64,000 nucleotides of DNA. It comes from Leifsonia sp. SCN 70-46 (lineage in GTDB: Bacteria > Actinomycetota > Actinomycetes > Actinomycetales > Microbacteriaceae). The first letter of the stretch is position 1, and the number at the start of each line of letters is the position of its first letter. Position numbers and translations under genes: made by a program. Of the stretch, positions 53,253 to 61,676 are shown one piece after another. Location of the stretch: positions 1,305,559-1,369,558 of the forward strand of contig MEFY01000002.1 in assembly GCA_001725325.1 (NCBI GenBank), read 5' to 3'. Under the pieces are notes generated by a model, which worked only from the letters and a program-made list of their open reading frames with translations, was not told the DNA's origin and made no database searches.

Positions 53253-53273
53253 GTGTTAATCTATGCTAAACAC
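53253..53273 (+). promoter_or_regulatory. Candidate operator/-10 upstream of the M24 gene
   Basis: GTGTT (53253-53257) and AACAC (53269-53273) are inverted repeats flanking TATGCT (53262-53267), a good -10. The GTGT...ACAC arms recall the palindrome at the importer promoter, though spacing differs. Confidence 0.4.
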
Positions 53274-53321
53274 GCTTTTGCATCACTGAACGGCACTCGA
53301 TGCCGCCACAAGGAGGACTCG

Positions 53322-54704
53322 ATGAAGAGCACCGGCACGACGGGCACCAACGGCGTCGACTGGGAGGCGCGCGTCGACTTCGACCGGCTGCGCTCCGAGC
53401 GGCTCGCCCGTCTCAAGGCCGAGCTCGAGATCTCGAGCCTCGGCGCGCTGCTCGCGTTCGACTTCTCCAACATCCGCTACATGACGTCGACGCACATCGG
53501 CACGTGGGCGATGGACAAGCTCATCCGGTTCAGCCTGCTCACCCGCAACACCGATCCCATCTCGTGGGACTTCGGCTCGGCGGCCAAGCACCACAAGCTC
53601 TACAACCCGTGGCTCGACCGCACGACCGCCGAGATGGATGCCGACCCGCACTCCGCCCACGAGGGCGCGACCCGCCCGCGCCTCGAGTCCGGCGCGCGCG
53701 CCGGCATCTCCACCCTCCGCGGCGCCTTCACGCCCGACGCCGAGATCGCGGACAAGGTCGCGGCCAAGATCAAGCGCGAGCTCGACAAGTTCGGGGTCGC
53801 CGACCAGCCCCTCGGCGTCGACGTGATCGAGCTGCCCATCCTCTTCGCGCTGCAGAAGCTCGGCATCGAGGTCGTCGACGGCCAGCAGGTCTTCATGGAG
53901 GCCCGCCGCATCAAGACGCACGACGAGATCCGCCTGCTCACCCAGGCGGCGTCGATGGTGGATGCGGCCTACGACGAGCTCTACCGCTTCCTGCGGCCGG
54001 GCGTCCGCGAGAACGAGGCCGTCGGCCTCGTCGCCAAGACCCTGTACGACCTCGGCTCGGAGTACGTCGAGGGCGTCAACGCGATCTCGGGGGAGCGGTG
54101 CTCGCCGCATCCCCACGTCTTCTCCGACCGCCTCATCCGCCCGGGCGACCCGGCGTTCTTCGACATCCTGCACAGCTTCAACGGCTACCGCACGTGCTAC
54201 TACCGCACCTTCGCCGTCGGCTCCGCGTCGAGCGCGCAGCGCGACGCCTACACGCGCGCGCGGGAGTACATGGACCGCGCGATCGCCCTCGTGAAGCCCG
54301 GTGCCACCACGGCCGACATCGTGAACGTGTGGCCCACCGCCCAGGAGTTCGGCTTCGAGGACGAGGAGGCCGCCTTCGCCCTGCAGTACGGGCACGGGGT
54401 CGGGCTCTCCATCTGGGAGAAGCCGATCTTCTCGCGCCTCGTCTCGCTCGACCACCCCGAGGAGCTCAAGGAGGGCATGGTCTTCGCCCTCGAGACCTAC
54501 TGGCCGTCGAAGGACGGCTGGGGCGCCGCGCGCATCGAGGAGGAGGTCGTCGTGACGGCCGACGGGTGCGAGGTCATCACCAAGTTCCCCGCCGAGGAGC
54601 TGCTCGTCGCGGGCCAGCGCTACTACGCCGTGGGCGGCGTGCTCGACCAGACGCGCGACTCACAGTCGCACCTCAACACGACGTGGGGGCGCGGCGAGGC
54701 CTAG
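53322..54704 (+). CDS. M24-family (creatinase/aminopeptidase P-like) protein with altered metal site
   Basis: The 460-residue protein has a creatinase-type N-terminal domain (ALLAFDFSNIRYMTSTHIGTWA) and a pita-bread C-terminal domain. Metal ligands of M24 enzymes are partly present: Asp281 (FFDILHS), His358 (GHGVGL), Glu in FALETYW and Glu in RIEEEVVV. The second Asp of the D-x10-D pair is Cys292 (GYRTCYYRTF). M24 proteins include peptidases, creatinase, ectoine hydrolase and the DMSP lyase DddP, so a non-peptidase reaction is possible. AAGGAGG before ATG 53322. Stop shares CTAG with the convergent gene. Confidence 0.85.
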   Translation: MKSTGTTGTNGVDWEARVDFDRLRSERLARLKAELEISSLGALLAFDFSNIRYMTSTHIGTWAMDKLIRFSLLTRNTDPISWDFGSAAKHHKLYNPWLDRTTAEMDADPHSAHEGATRPRLESGARAGISTLRGAFTPDAEIADKVAAKIKRELDKFGVADQPLGVDVIELPILFALQKLGIEVVDGQQVFMEARRIKTHDEIRLLTQAASMVDAAYDELYRFLRPGVRENEAVGLVAKTLYDLGSEYVEGVNAISGERCSPHPHVFSDRLIRPGDPAFFDILHSFNGYRTCYYRTFAVGSASSAQRDAYTRAREYMDRAIALVKPGATTADIVNVWPTAQEFGFEDEEAAFALQYGHGVGLSIWEKPIFSRLVSLDHPEELKEGMVFALETYWPSKDGWGAARIEEEVVVTADGCEVITKFPAEELLVAGQRYYAVGGVLDQTRDSQSHLNTTWGRGEA

Positions 54705-55564
54705 CGCTCGCGCGTCACCTCGGCCACGGCCGACCAGTCGAGCTCGGCGAGCTCCGGGTTCGCGAGGGCCTGCTCGAAGCGGTCGCGCAGCACGGGTGCC
54801 GTGGGCAGCACGGTGCCGGTCTCGGCGGCCAGATCCTCGGCGAGCCCCAGGTCTTTGAGGCCGAGCGGCATCGAGAAGCCGGGCGGGCTGTAGCGGCGCT
54901 CCGCGATCATCGAGCCATAGCCCGAGTACACGACCCCGCCGAACAGGGTGCCCGCGAGCAGCTCGACGAAGTCGACGGCGTCGACATCCTGCGCCTCGAC
55001 GAGGGTGATGCCCTCGGCCATGGCCTGCAGGGCGTGCAGGATGGTGAAGTTCACCGCGATCTTCACGGCGTTCGCGCGGCGCGGCTCGGTGCCGAAGCGC
55101 CACGTGCGCGCGCCCAGCACGGAGAGGTAGGGCGCCGCGGCCTCGACGAGGTCGTCCGGTCCCGCGACGAGCAGGTTGAGGTTGCCCGCGGCCGCGACGG
55201 CGGGGCGGCCGAGCACGGGGGAGGCGAGGTAGCCGACGCCCGCCGCGGCATGCACGGCGGCGATGCGGTCGGCCGCCGCCGCGCTGATCGAGGCCGTGTT
55301 GACGTGCATCCTGCCCGCGGAGCCCGCGAGGTTGTCGGCGCTCAGCACCGCCTCAGAGGCCTCGTCGTTCGCGAACATCGAGAACGACACCGCCTCGGCG
55401 AGGGCCTCGCGCGCCGTCTCGACGCGCACGGCCCCGCGCGCGACGAGGTCGTCGCAGGCCTCCGGGGTGCGGTTCCACACGACCACCTCGTGGCCCGACT
55501 CGAGGAGCCTCCCGGCCATCGCGCCGCCCATGTTCCCCATCCCGAGGAATCCGACCCGTGCCAT
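54701..55564 (-). CDS. Beta-hydroxyacid dehydrogenase (3-hydroxyisobutyrate dehydrogenase family)
   Basis: The 287-residue NAD(P)-dependent enzyme has the N-terminal GFLGMGNMGGAMAGRL dinucleotide motif, WNRTPEACDDL, substrate loop NTASISAAAAD (in place of the usual DxSTISP), VLGRPAVAAAGNL, and catalytic Lys in RANAVKIAVNF. It oxidises 3-hydroxyacids, or reduces small semialdehydes, in the cytoplasm. It begins 2 bp after the aldehyde dehydrogenase stop, so the two act in one pathway. Confidence 0.88.
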   Translation of the reverse strand: MARVGFLGMGNMGGAMAGRLLESGHEVVVWNRTPEACDDLVARGAVRVETAREALAEAVSFSMFANDEASEAVLSADNLAGSAGRMHVNTASISAAAADRIAAVHAAAGVGYLASPVLGRPAVAAAGNLNLLVAGPDDLVEAAAPYLSVLGARTWRFGTEPRRANAVKIAVNFTILHALQAMAEGITLVEAQDVDAVDFVELLAGTLFGGVVYSGYGSMIAERRYSPPGFSMPLGLKDLGLAEDLAAETGTVLPTAPVLRDRFEQALANPELAELDWSAVAEVTRER

Positions 55565-55566
55565 GC

Positions 55567-56943
55567 TCAGCCCTTCCAGACGGTCTTGAGGTTGCAGAAC
55601 TCGCGGATGCCTGCGGCGGCGAGCTCGCGCCCGTAGCCGGAGTCCTTGATGCCGCCGAACGGGAGCTCGGGGTAGGAGATGGTCATGCCGTTGATGAACA
55701 CGGCGCCGGCGTCGATCGACTGGACGAAGAAGTCCTCGTCGTCGGGATCCTGGGTCCAGACCGCGGAGGAGAGGCCGAAGGTGGTCTGGTTGGCGATGTC
55801 GCGGGCCTGTTCGCGCGATTCGACGCGGTAGAGGGATGCGACGGGGCCGAAGGCCTCCTCGAGCACGAGGCGCATGCCGTCGTGCAGGTCGGCGATGAGG
55901 GTGGGCTCGTAGAACCAGCCGGGCCGGTCGGGGGCGTGCCCGCCGGCGAGGACCGTGGCGCCGTGGGTGACGGCGTCGTCGACGAGCTCGGCGAGCTCGT
56001 CGCGCCCCGACTCGGTCGCGAGGGGCCCGACCTGCGTGGCGGGGTCCATGGGGTCGCCCACGACGAGGGCGGTGAGCCTCTCGGCGAAGAGGGCGGCGAA
56101 CTCGTCGTAGACGTCGGCGTGCACGATGAAGCGCTTGCCGGCGATGCACGACTGCCCGTTGTTCTGCACGCGCGCCGTGACCGCGACGTCGACGGCCTTC
56201 GCGAGGTCGGCCGAGGGCATGACGATGAACGGGTCGGAGCCGCCGAGCTCGAGCACGGCCTTCTTGATCTGCCCGCCCGCGTTCGCGGCGACCTCGCGGC
56301 CCGCGGGCTCGGAGCCGGTGAGGGTCACGGCCTTCACCCGCGGGTCCTGCACGACGGCGGCGACCTCGCGCGAGCCGATGAGCAGCGTCGCGAACGCGCC
56401 GGCCGGGAACCCGCCGCGTTCGAAGAGGGTGTCGAGGTAGAGGGCGGACTGGGGCACGTTCGAGGCGTGCTTGAGCAGACCCGAGTTGCCGGCCATGAGC
56501 GCGGGCGCGGCGAACCGGACTACCTGCCACAGCGGGTAGTTCCACGGCATGACCGCGAGCACGGCGCCGAGCGGCTGGTACACGGCGTACGCCTGCGACG
56601 CGTTGACCGCGGACGGGTCGGCGAGCGGCTCGTCGGCGAGGAACTCCGCCGCGTGCTGGGCGTAGAAGCGCATGCCCTTGACGCACTTGAGCGCCTCGGC
56701 CTTGGCCTGCGCGAGCGGCTTGCCCATCTCGGTCGTGAGGATGACCGCGACCTCGTCCGCCTCCGCCTCGAGCAGGTCCGCGCCGGCGCGCATCCACTCG
56801 GCCCGCTCCTCGAAGCTCGTCTGGCGCATGGCCCTCGTGGCGGCGTCCGCGAGGGCGATGCGGCGCTCGACCTCGGCGGCGTCGTGCGGCTCGAAGGTCC
56901 TCTCCGTCACACCGGTAGCCGGGTTGATCGTGGCGATGGCCAT
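55567..56943 (-). CDS. NAD(P)-dependent aldehyde dehydrogenase (succinate-semialdehyde dehydrogenase-like)
   Basis: The 458-residue enzyme has VMPWNYPLWQ, the cofactor motif TLTGSEPAGREVA, catalytic Glu in LELGGSDPF and catalytic Cys in NNGQSCIAGKRF. EEAFGPVASLYRV and the C-terminal PFGGIKDSGYGREL complete it. It oxidises an aldehyde to the acid; the closest known class is succinate-semialdehyde dehydrogenase (GabD/Sad). It lies between a FadR-type regulator and a hydroxyacid dehydrogenase in one operon. Confidence 0.92.
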   Translation of the reverse strand: MAIATINPATGVTERTFEPHDAAEVERRIALADAATRAMRQTSFEERAEWMRAGADLLEAEADEVAVILTTEMGKPLAQAKAEALKCVKGMRFYAQHAAEFLADEPLADPSAVNASQAYAVYQPLGAVLAVMPWNYPLWQVVRFAAPALMAGNSGLLKHASNVPQSALYLDTLFERGGFPAGAFATLLIGSREVAAVVQDPRVKAVTLTGSEPAGREVAANAGGQIKKAVLELGGSDPFIVMPSADLAKAVDVAVTARVQNNGQSCIAGKRFIVHADVYDEFAALFAERLTALVVGDPMDPATQVGPLATESGRDELAELVDDAVTHGATVLAGGHAPDRPGWFYEPTLIADLHDGMRLVLEEAFGPVASLYRVESREQARDIANQTTFGLSSAVWTQDPDDEDFFVQSIDAGAVFINGMTISYPELPFGGIKDSGYGRELAAAGIREFCNLKTVWKG

Positions 56944-56958
56944 GGGTCGTGCCTTTCG

Positions 56959-57639
56959 TTAGGAGTTGTCGAAGACGTCGGGGTGCCGGGCGAGGCCCAG
57001 CCGGGTGCGGCGGATGTGGCCGGCGAGGATGCGCTCCGCGTCGTCGGCGTCGCCCGCCCGGATCGCGCCCACGAGCATGTGGTGCTCGTCGTGCACCACG
57101 CGCGTCGCGTGCTCGTCGAGCAGGAGCGTGAACGCGCGGCGGTAGTGCTGCGTGGTGTTCCAGAGCCGGCGGACGAGGTCGCCCAGCACGGTCGTCTGCG
57201 CGGCCTCGTACGACCCGAGGTGGAACTCGCGGTCGAGCCGCAGGAACTCCTCGACGCCGTCGGTGCGCTCCATCTGGTCGGCGAGCTGCGCGAGCCTGTC
57301 GATGTGGGCGGCGTCGAGGTGGGGCAGCGCGTAGCGAAGCAGCAGCGGCTCGACGCGCTCGCGCGTCTGGTACACCTCGTCGCACTCCGCGAGGCTCAGC
57401 CGCGAGACCCACGCGCCCGTGTTGGCGACGAGGGTGACGAGGCCGTCGGCCTCGAGGGTGCGGAACGCCTCCCGCACGGGCACGCGGCTCGCGCCGAAGC
57501 GCTGGGCGACATCCTCCTGGCGCAGGCGCTGGCCCGGCTCGTACTCCCCGTGCAGGATCGCCGCGCGCAGCTGCTCCGCGATGCGCGCGCTGGAGTTGCC
57601 GTGCGCGTCGAGCTCGACGGCGTTGCTCATGGAACTCAT
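56959..57639 (-). CDS. GntR-family regulator, FadR (FCD) subfamily
   Basis: The 226-residue protein has an N-terminal winged helix (IAEQLRAAILHGEYEPGQRLRQEDVAQRFGASRVPVREAFRTLEADGLV) and an all-helical FCD domain with metal-ligand-like Asp/His (DREFHLGSYEA, HDEHHMLVGAI, HIRRTRLGL). FCD domains bind organic acids. ATG 57639 overlaps the VOC stop (ATGA); ATG 57630 is an alternative. It probably binds the ATTG/CAAT palindromes between the VOC and E1 genes. Confidence 0.92.
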   Translation of the reverse strand: MSSMSNAVELDAHGNSSARIAEQLRAAILHGEYEPGQRLRQEDVAQRFGASRVPVREAFRTLEADGLVTLVANTGAWVSRLSLAECDEVYQTRERVEPLLLRYALPHLDAAHIDRLAQLADQMERTDGVEEFLRLDREFHLGSYEAAQTTVLGDLVRRLWNTTQHYRRAFTLLLDEHATRVVHDEHHMLVGAIRAGDADDAERILAGHIRRTRLGLARHPDVFDNS

Positions 57640-58163
57640 TCTGCCGGTCGCGCGGGGTGCCACAGGAGCACGGGCGCATCCTTCTCGTACGCCTTGCCCT
57701 GCGGGTAGCTCACGAGCTCGAACTGCATGCCCCACGGGCTGCGGAAGTAGACCCAGCGCTGGCCGGCGCTCGCGCTGCTGCTCGCCGTCGGCTCGCCCAT
57801 GATCTCGACGCCCTCGTCGCGCAGGTACTGCAGCGCGACGTCGAAGTCGTCGACGTAGAAGGCGAGGTGATGGCCGCCGATGTCGCTGTTGCGGGGCTGC
57901 GGCGCCTGGCCGTCAGCGGCCTCGTACTCGAAGACCTCGAAGTTGGTGCCGTTGGCGCAGCGGTAGAAGTTGAGGCGCCGCATGACGGTGCGCGGGTGCA
58001 CGCCGAGGTTGGTCTGCATCCAGTCGCCCTCGTCGCGCGCGAACGGGCCGAGCGAGTAGACGAACTCGCACCCGAGGATGCGCGTGAAGAAGTCGTGGGC
58101 GGCATCGAGGTCGGGCACAGTGAAACCGACGTGGTCGGTGCCGCGCAGGCCGGGAAGCGCCAT
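57636..58163 (-). CDS. VOC (glyoxalase/dioxygenase) family protein
   Basis: The 175-residue protein has paired beta-alpha-beta-beta-beta modules: GTDHVGFTVPDLDAAHDFFTRILG (His ligand), NFEVFEYE, GGHHLAFYVDDFDVALQYL (His ligand) and YFRSPWGMQFELVSYP (Glu ligand). Three plausible metal ligands suggest an active enzyme. VOC proteins do isomerisation, epimerisation or extradiol cleavage; which applies is unknown. First gene of the operon VOC-gntR-ALDH-hydroxyacid dehydrogenase. Confidence 0.87.
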   Translation of the reverse strand: MALPGLRGTDHVGFTVPDLDAAHDFFTRILGCEFVYSLGPFARDEGDWMQTNLGVHPRTVMRRLNFYRCANGTNFEVFEYEAADGQAPQPRNSDIGGHHLAFYVDDFDVALQYLRDEGVEIMGEPTASSSASAGQRWVYFRSPWGMQFELVSYPQGKAYEKDAPVLLWHPARPAE

Positions 58164-58181
58164 CGCTGTCTCCTCGTGGAT

Positions 58182-58261
58182 TCAATTGAGGCCAATTCTG
58201 CCCGAAAACCGGAGCAAAGCAAGCATCCTGCTTGAAATTGTATCCAATCTAGCGATATCGT
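58182..58261. promoter_or_regulatory. Divergent operator/promoter between VOC operon and E1-E2 operon
   Basis: TTGAAA (58232-58237) stands 18 bp before TATCGT (58256-58261) for E1. Between them ATTG-TATC-CAAT (58237-58248) is an inverted repeat. A second palindrome TCAATTGA (58182-58189) lies near the VOC start. AT-rich ATTG/CAAT boxes stand out in this GC-rich sequence and suit the FadR-type protein. Confidence 0.5.
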
Positions 58262-58293
58262 CGCCTCACCACCCGTCAATGGAGAGAGGGACC

Positions 58294-60471
58294 ATGCCGA
58301 AGACGCGCAGGCTCGACCCGGCACAGCCCTGGGTCCAGCTCACGACGACCGCCGCCGACTGGAAGGCCGCGGACCCGGCCCTGCTCGCGGGAATGCTCGC
58401 GGAGCTGCACCTCATCCGGGCCTTCGAGGAGACCGTGCTCGAGCTCGCGGGTGAGGGCCTCGTGCACGGCCCCGCCCACTCGAGCATCGGCCAGGAGGGC
58501 GGAGCGGTCGGCTCGATCATCGGGCTGCGGTCGAGCGACGCCATCAACGGGTCGCACCGCGGGCACCACCAGTTCCTCGCCAAGGCCCTCACGCATGTCA
58601 CGGGCGGATCCTTCGACCTCGCCGCCGTGGTGACCGAGCCCGTGCAGGTCGTGCTGCAGCGCACCCTCGCCGAGATCCTCGGGCTCGCGCAGGGCTACTG
58701 CGCCGGACGCGGCGGCTCGATGCACCTGCAGTGGTTCGAGGCGGGCGCCCTCGGCACCAACGCGATAGTCGGCGGCGGCGTGCCGCTCGGCGCGGGCAAC
58801 GCGTGGGCCCAGAAGCACGCGGGAACGACGGATGTGACGGTCAGCTACTTCGGCGACGGCGCGACCAACATCGGCTCCGTGCTCGAGACCATGAACCTCG
58901 CGGCGGCGTGGAAGCTCCCCTTCGCCTTCTTCATCGAGAACAACCTGTACGCCGTCTCGACGACGGTCGAGGAGTCCACGGCCGAGCCGCGGCTCTCGGC
59001 GCGCGGCCTCGGCTTCGCGATCCCGTCGTGGCGCGTCGACGGCATGGACCCGCTCGCCGTGCACCTCGCCGTGAAGCAGGCCGAGGAGGTCATGCGCTCG
59101 GGCGGCGGGCCCGCGGTCGTCGAGGCCGAGGTCTACCGCTTCTTCCACCAGAACGGCCCCTACCCGGGCAGCGCCTTCGGCTACCGCACCAAGGAGGAGG
59201 AGGCGCAGTGGCGCGAGCGCGACCCGCTCGTGCGCGTCGCCACCGAGATGATCGCCCTCGGGCTCATCGACCAGGTCGGCGTCGACTCCGTGCGCGAGCA
59301 GGCCCAGACCGCGATGGCGGCCGCGGCGGCGGCGCTCACCGAGTCCGCCGACGGCAAGCGCCGCATCCGCGACGACCTGTGGCCCGACCCGAGCTTCGTC
59401 GACGTGGGGCTGCGCGGCGACCTCTCCGAGATCGCGGGTGCGCGCGTCCTCGACCCCCTCTCGTACTCCGGCGAGACCACCGACTCCAAGTTCGTCGACG
59501 CCGTCGCCGCCGTCATGGGGCGCCGCATGACCGAGGACGAGCGCATCGTCATCCTCGGCGAGGATGTGCACCGCCTCGCGGGCGGAACGAATGGCGCGAC
59601 GAAGGGGCTCTCGAAGGAGTTTCCCGACCGCGTGCTCGGCACCCCGATCAGCGAGAACGCGTTCGCCGGCCTCGGCGGCGGCATGGCGCTCGACGGGCGC
59701 TTCCGCCCCGTCGTCGAGTTCATGTACCCGGACTTCATGTGGGTCGCCGCCGACCAGGTGTTCAACCAGATCGGCAAGGCGCGGCACATGTTCGGCGGCG
59801 TGAACCCCGTGCCGCTCGTGCTGCGCACGAAGGTCGCCATGGGCTCGGGCTACGGCTCGCAGCACCTCATGGACCCCGCGGGCATCTTCGCGACGAGCCC
59901 GGGCTGGCGCATCGTCGCCCCCTCCACCGCCGCCGACTACATCGGCCTCATGAACACCGCGCTCGCCCTGCAAGACCCGGTGCTCGTCATCGAGCACGTG
60001 GACCTGTACGGGCAGCCCGAGCAGATCCCCGCGGGCGACCTCGACTACCAGCTGCCCTTCGGCAAGGCCGGCGTGCGCAGGGCCGGGCAGGATGTCACGG
60101 TCATCAGCTACCTCTCGATGGTCCGCCACTGCCTCGAGGCCGTGGAGCTCTCCGGCCTCGACGCGGAGGTCATCGACCTGCGCTGGCTCGACCGCGCGTC
60201 GCTCGACTGGGAGACCGTGGGCGAGAGCATCCGCAAGACCAACGCCGTGCTCATCGTCGAGCAGGGAGCCCAGGGCACGTCGTACGGCGGATGGCTCGCC
60301 GACGAGATCCAGCGCAGGTTCTTCGACTGGCTCGACCAGCCGGTCGAGCGCGTGACGGGCAGCGAGGCGTCGCCGAGCATCTCCAAGGTGCTCGAGCGTG
60401 CGGCGATCGCACGCACCGAGGAGGTCGTCGCCGGCCTCGAGCGCATCCGCGCGGGGATGGGGACGCGCTGA
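58294..60471 (+). CDS. 2-oxoacid dehydrogenase E1 component, alpha-beta fusion
   Basis: The 725-residue thiamine-diphosphate enzyme joins an E1-alpha part (about 30-330) and an E1-beta part (about 395-725). The alpha part has HSSIGQEGGAVGS, GSHRGHHQFLAK, and the TPP motif GDG (187-189)...NN (216-217). The beta part has ERIVILGEDVHRLAGGTNGATKGL, GTPISENAFAGLGGGMALDG, VEFMYPDFM and the C-terminal VVEQGAQGTSYGGWLADEI equivalent. It decarboxylates a 2-oxoacid (acetoin- or branched-chain-type) and acylates the lipoyl group of E2. ATG 58294 is preceded by GGAGAGAGGG. Stop and E2 start share a base (TGATG). No E3 gene is present nearby. Confidence 0.92.
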   Translation: MPKTRRLDPAQPWVQLTTTAADWKAADPALLAGMLAELHLIRAFEETVLELAGEGLVHGPAHSSIGQEGGAVGSIIGLRSSDAINGSHRGHHQFLAKALTHVTGGSFDLAAVVTEPVQVVLQRTLAEILGLAQGYCAGRGGSMHLQWFEAGALGTNAIVGGGVPLGAGNAWAQKHAGTTDVTVSYFGDGATNIGSVLETMNLAAAWKLPFAFFIENNLYAVSTTVEESTAEPRLSARGLGFAIPSWRVDGMDPLAVHLAVKQAEEVMRSGGGPAVVEAEVYRFFHQNGPYPGSAFGYRTKEEEAQWRERDPLVRVATEMIALGLIDQVGVDSVREQAQTAMAAAAAALTESADGKRRIRDDLWPDPSFVDVGLRGDLSEIAGARVLDPLSYSGETTDSKFVDAVAAVMGRRMTEDERIVILGEDVHRLAGGTNGATKGLSKEFPDRVLGTPISENAFAGLGGGMALDGRFRPVVEFMYPDFMWVAADQVFNQIGKARHMFGGVNPVPLVLRTKVAMGSGYGSQHLMDPAGIFATSPGWRIVAPSTAADYIGLMNTALALQDPVLVIEHVDLYGQPEQIPAGDLDYQLPFGKAGVRRAGQDVTVISYLSMVRHCLEAVELSGLDAEVIDLRWLDRASLDWETVGESIRKTNAVLIVEQGAQGTSYGGWLADEIQRRFFDWLDQPVERVTGSEASPSISKVLERAAIARTEEVVAGLERIRAGMGTR

Positions 60472-61676
60472 TGGCCACGATCATCCGCATGCCGGAGGTG
60501 CTCGCGGGAACCGCCGAGGGCGCCATCCAGACGTGGCTCGTGGCCGTCGGCCAGGACATCACGGTGGGCGTCCCGCTCGCCGAGGTCGAGACCGAGAAGG
60601 CGACAGTCGAGTACGCCGCCGAGACGGAGGGCACGGTGCTCGAGCTGCTCGTCGCCGAGGGCGTCTCCGTGAAGGTGGGGGAGCCCATCGCGGTCGTGGG
60701 TGCGCAGGGCGAGGCATCCCCGGCCCCCGAGCAGGTCGAGCCTGCTCAGCAGGTCGAGCCCGTCGAGACCGCGCCCGTCGAGCGGGTCGAGCACGTCGAG
60801 ACCCCGCCCGTCGAGACCCCGCCCGCGAGCACCGACCGCCGGTTCGTCAGCCCGCTCGTGCGCCGCCTCGCCAAGGAGCGCGGCATCGACCTCTCCGCGG
60901 TGACGGGCACGGGCCCCGGTGGTCGCGTCGTGAGGGCCGACCTCGACAGGATTCCCGCGGCCGAGGTCGCGACGGACTCGACCGGCGAACCGGCCGCCGG
61001 GTACGAGGACGTCCCGCTCACGGGCATGCGGCGCGCCATCGCGCGGCGGCTCACCGAGAGCAAGTCGACGGTGCCGCACTTCTACCTCGTCGCCGACTGC
61101 CGCGTCGACGAGCTCGTCGTGCTGCGCCGCCGCGTCAACGAGTCGGCCGACGTGAAGGTGTCGCTCAACGACTTCGTGCTCAAGGCCGCCGCCGCGGCGT
61201 TCGTCGACGTGCCCGAGGCCAACGCGACGTGGGCCGAGACGGCGATCCGGCGCTACTCGACGGTGGACATGTCGGTCGCCGTCGCGATCGAGGGCGGACT
61301 CGTCACGCCCGTGCTGCGCTCCGTCGAGACGCAGTCGCTCACCCAGATCGCGCGGAACGTCGCCGACCTCGCCGAGCGCTCGCGCGCGGGCCGCCTCAAG
61401 CAGCACGAGCTCGAGGGCGGCAGCTTCGCCGTCTCCAACCTCGGCATGTACGGGGTCACCGAGTTCTCCGCGATCATCAACCCGCCGCAGTCCGCGATCC
61501 TCGCGGTCGGCGCCGCGCGCGAGCAGCCCGTCGTCGTCGATGGCGCGCTCGCCGTGGGCACGGTCATGACCGTGACGCTCTCGGCGGACCACCGCGTGCT
61601 CGACGGGGCGCTCGCCGCCCAGTGGCTCGCGGCGTTCGTCAGGCGGATCGAGAACCCGCTGTCGATGCTGGTGTAG
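60471..61676 (+). CDS. 2-oxoacid dehydrogenase E2 (dihydrolipoamide acyltransferase)
   Basis: The 401-residue protein has an N-terminal lipoyl domain (EVETEKATVEY, lipoyl Lys43) and a repetitive Pro/Val/Glu linker (about 82-120). A peripheral-subunit-binding domain follows (FVSPLVRRLAKERGIDLSAVTGTGPGGRVVRADL, 125-158), then the catalytic domain with LTGMRRAIARRLTESKSTVPHFYL and the SADHRVLDG active-site histidine. It passes the acyl group to CoA. The linker is built of repeated VEP/VET units. It overlaps the convergent PLP-enzyme gene by 38 bp. Confidence 0.93.
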   Translation: MATIIRMPEVLAGTAEGAIQTWLVAVGQDITVGVPLAEVETEKATVEYAAETEGTVLELLVAEGVSVKVGEPIAVVGAQGEASPAPEQVEPAQQVEPVETAPVERVEHVETPPVETPPASTDRRFVSPLVRRLAKERGIDLSAVTGTGPGGRVVRADLDRIPAAEVATDSTGEPAAGYEDVPLTGMRRAIARRLTESKSTVPHFYLVADCRVDELVVLRRRVNESADVKVSLNDFVLKAAAAAFVDVPEANATWAETAIRRYSTVDMSVAVAIEGGLVTPVLRSVETQSLTQIARNVADLAERSRAGRLKQHELEGGSFAVSNLGMYGVTEFSAIINPPQSAILAVGAAREQPVVVDGALAVGTVMTVTLSADHRVLDGALAAQWLAAFVRRIENPLSMLV

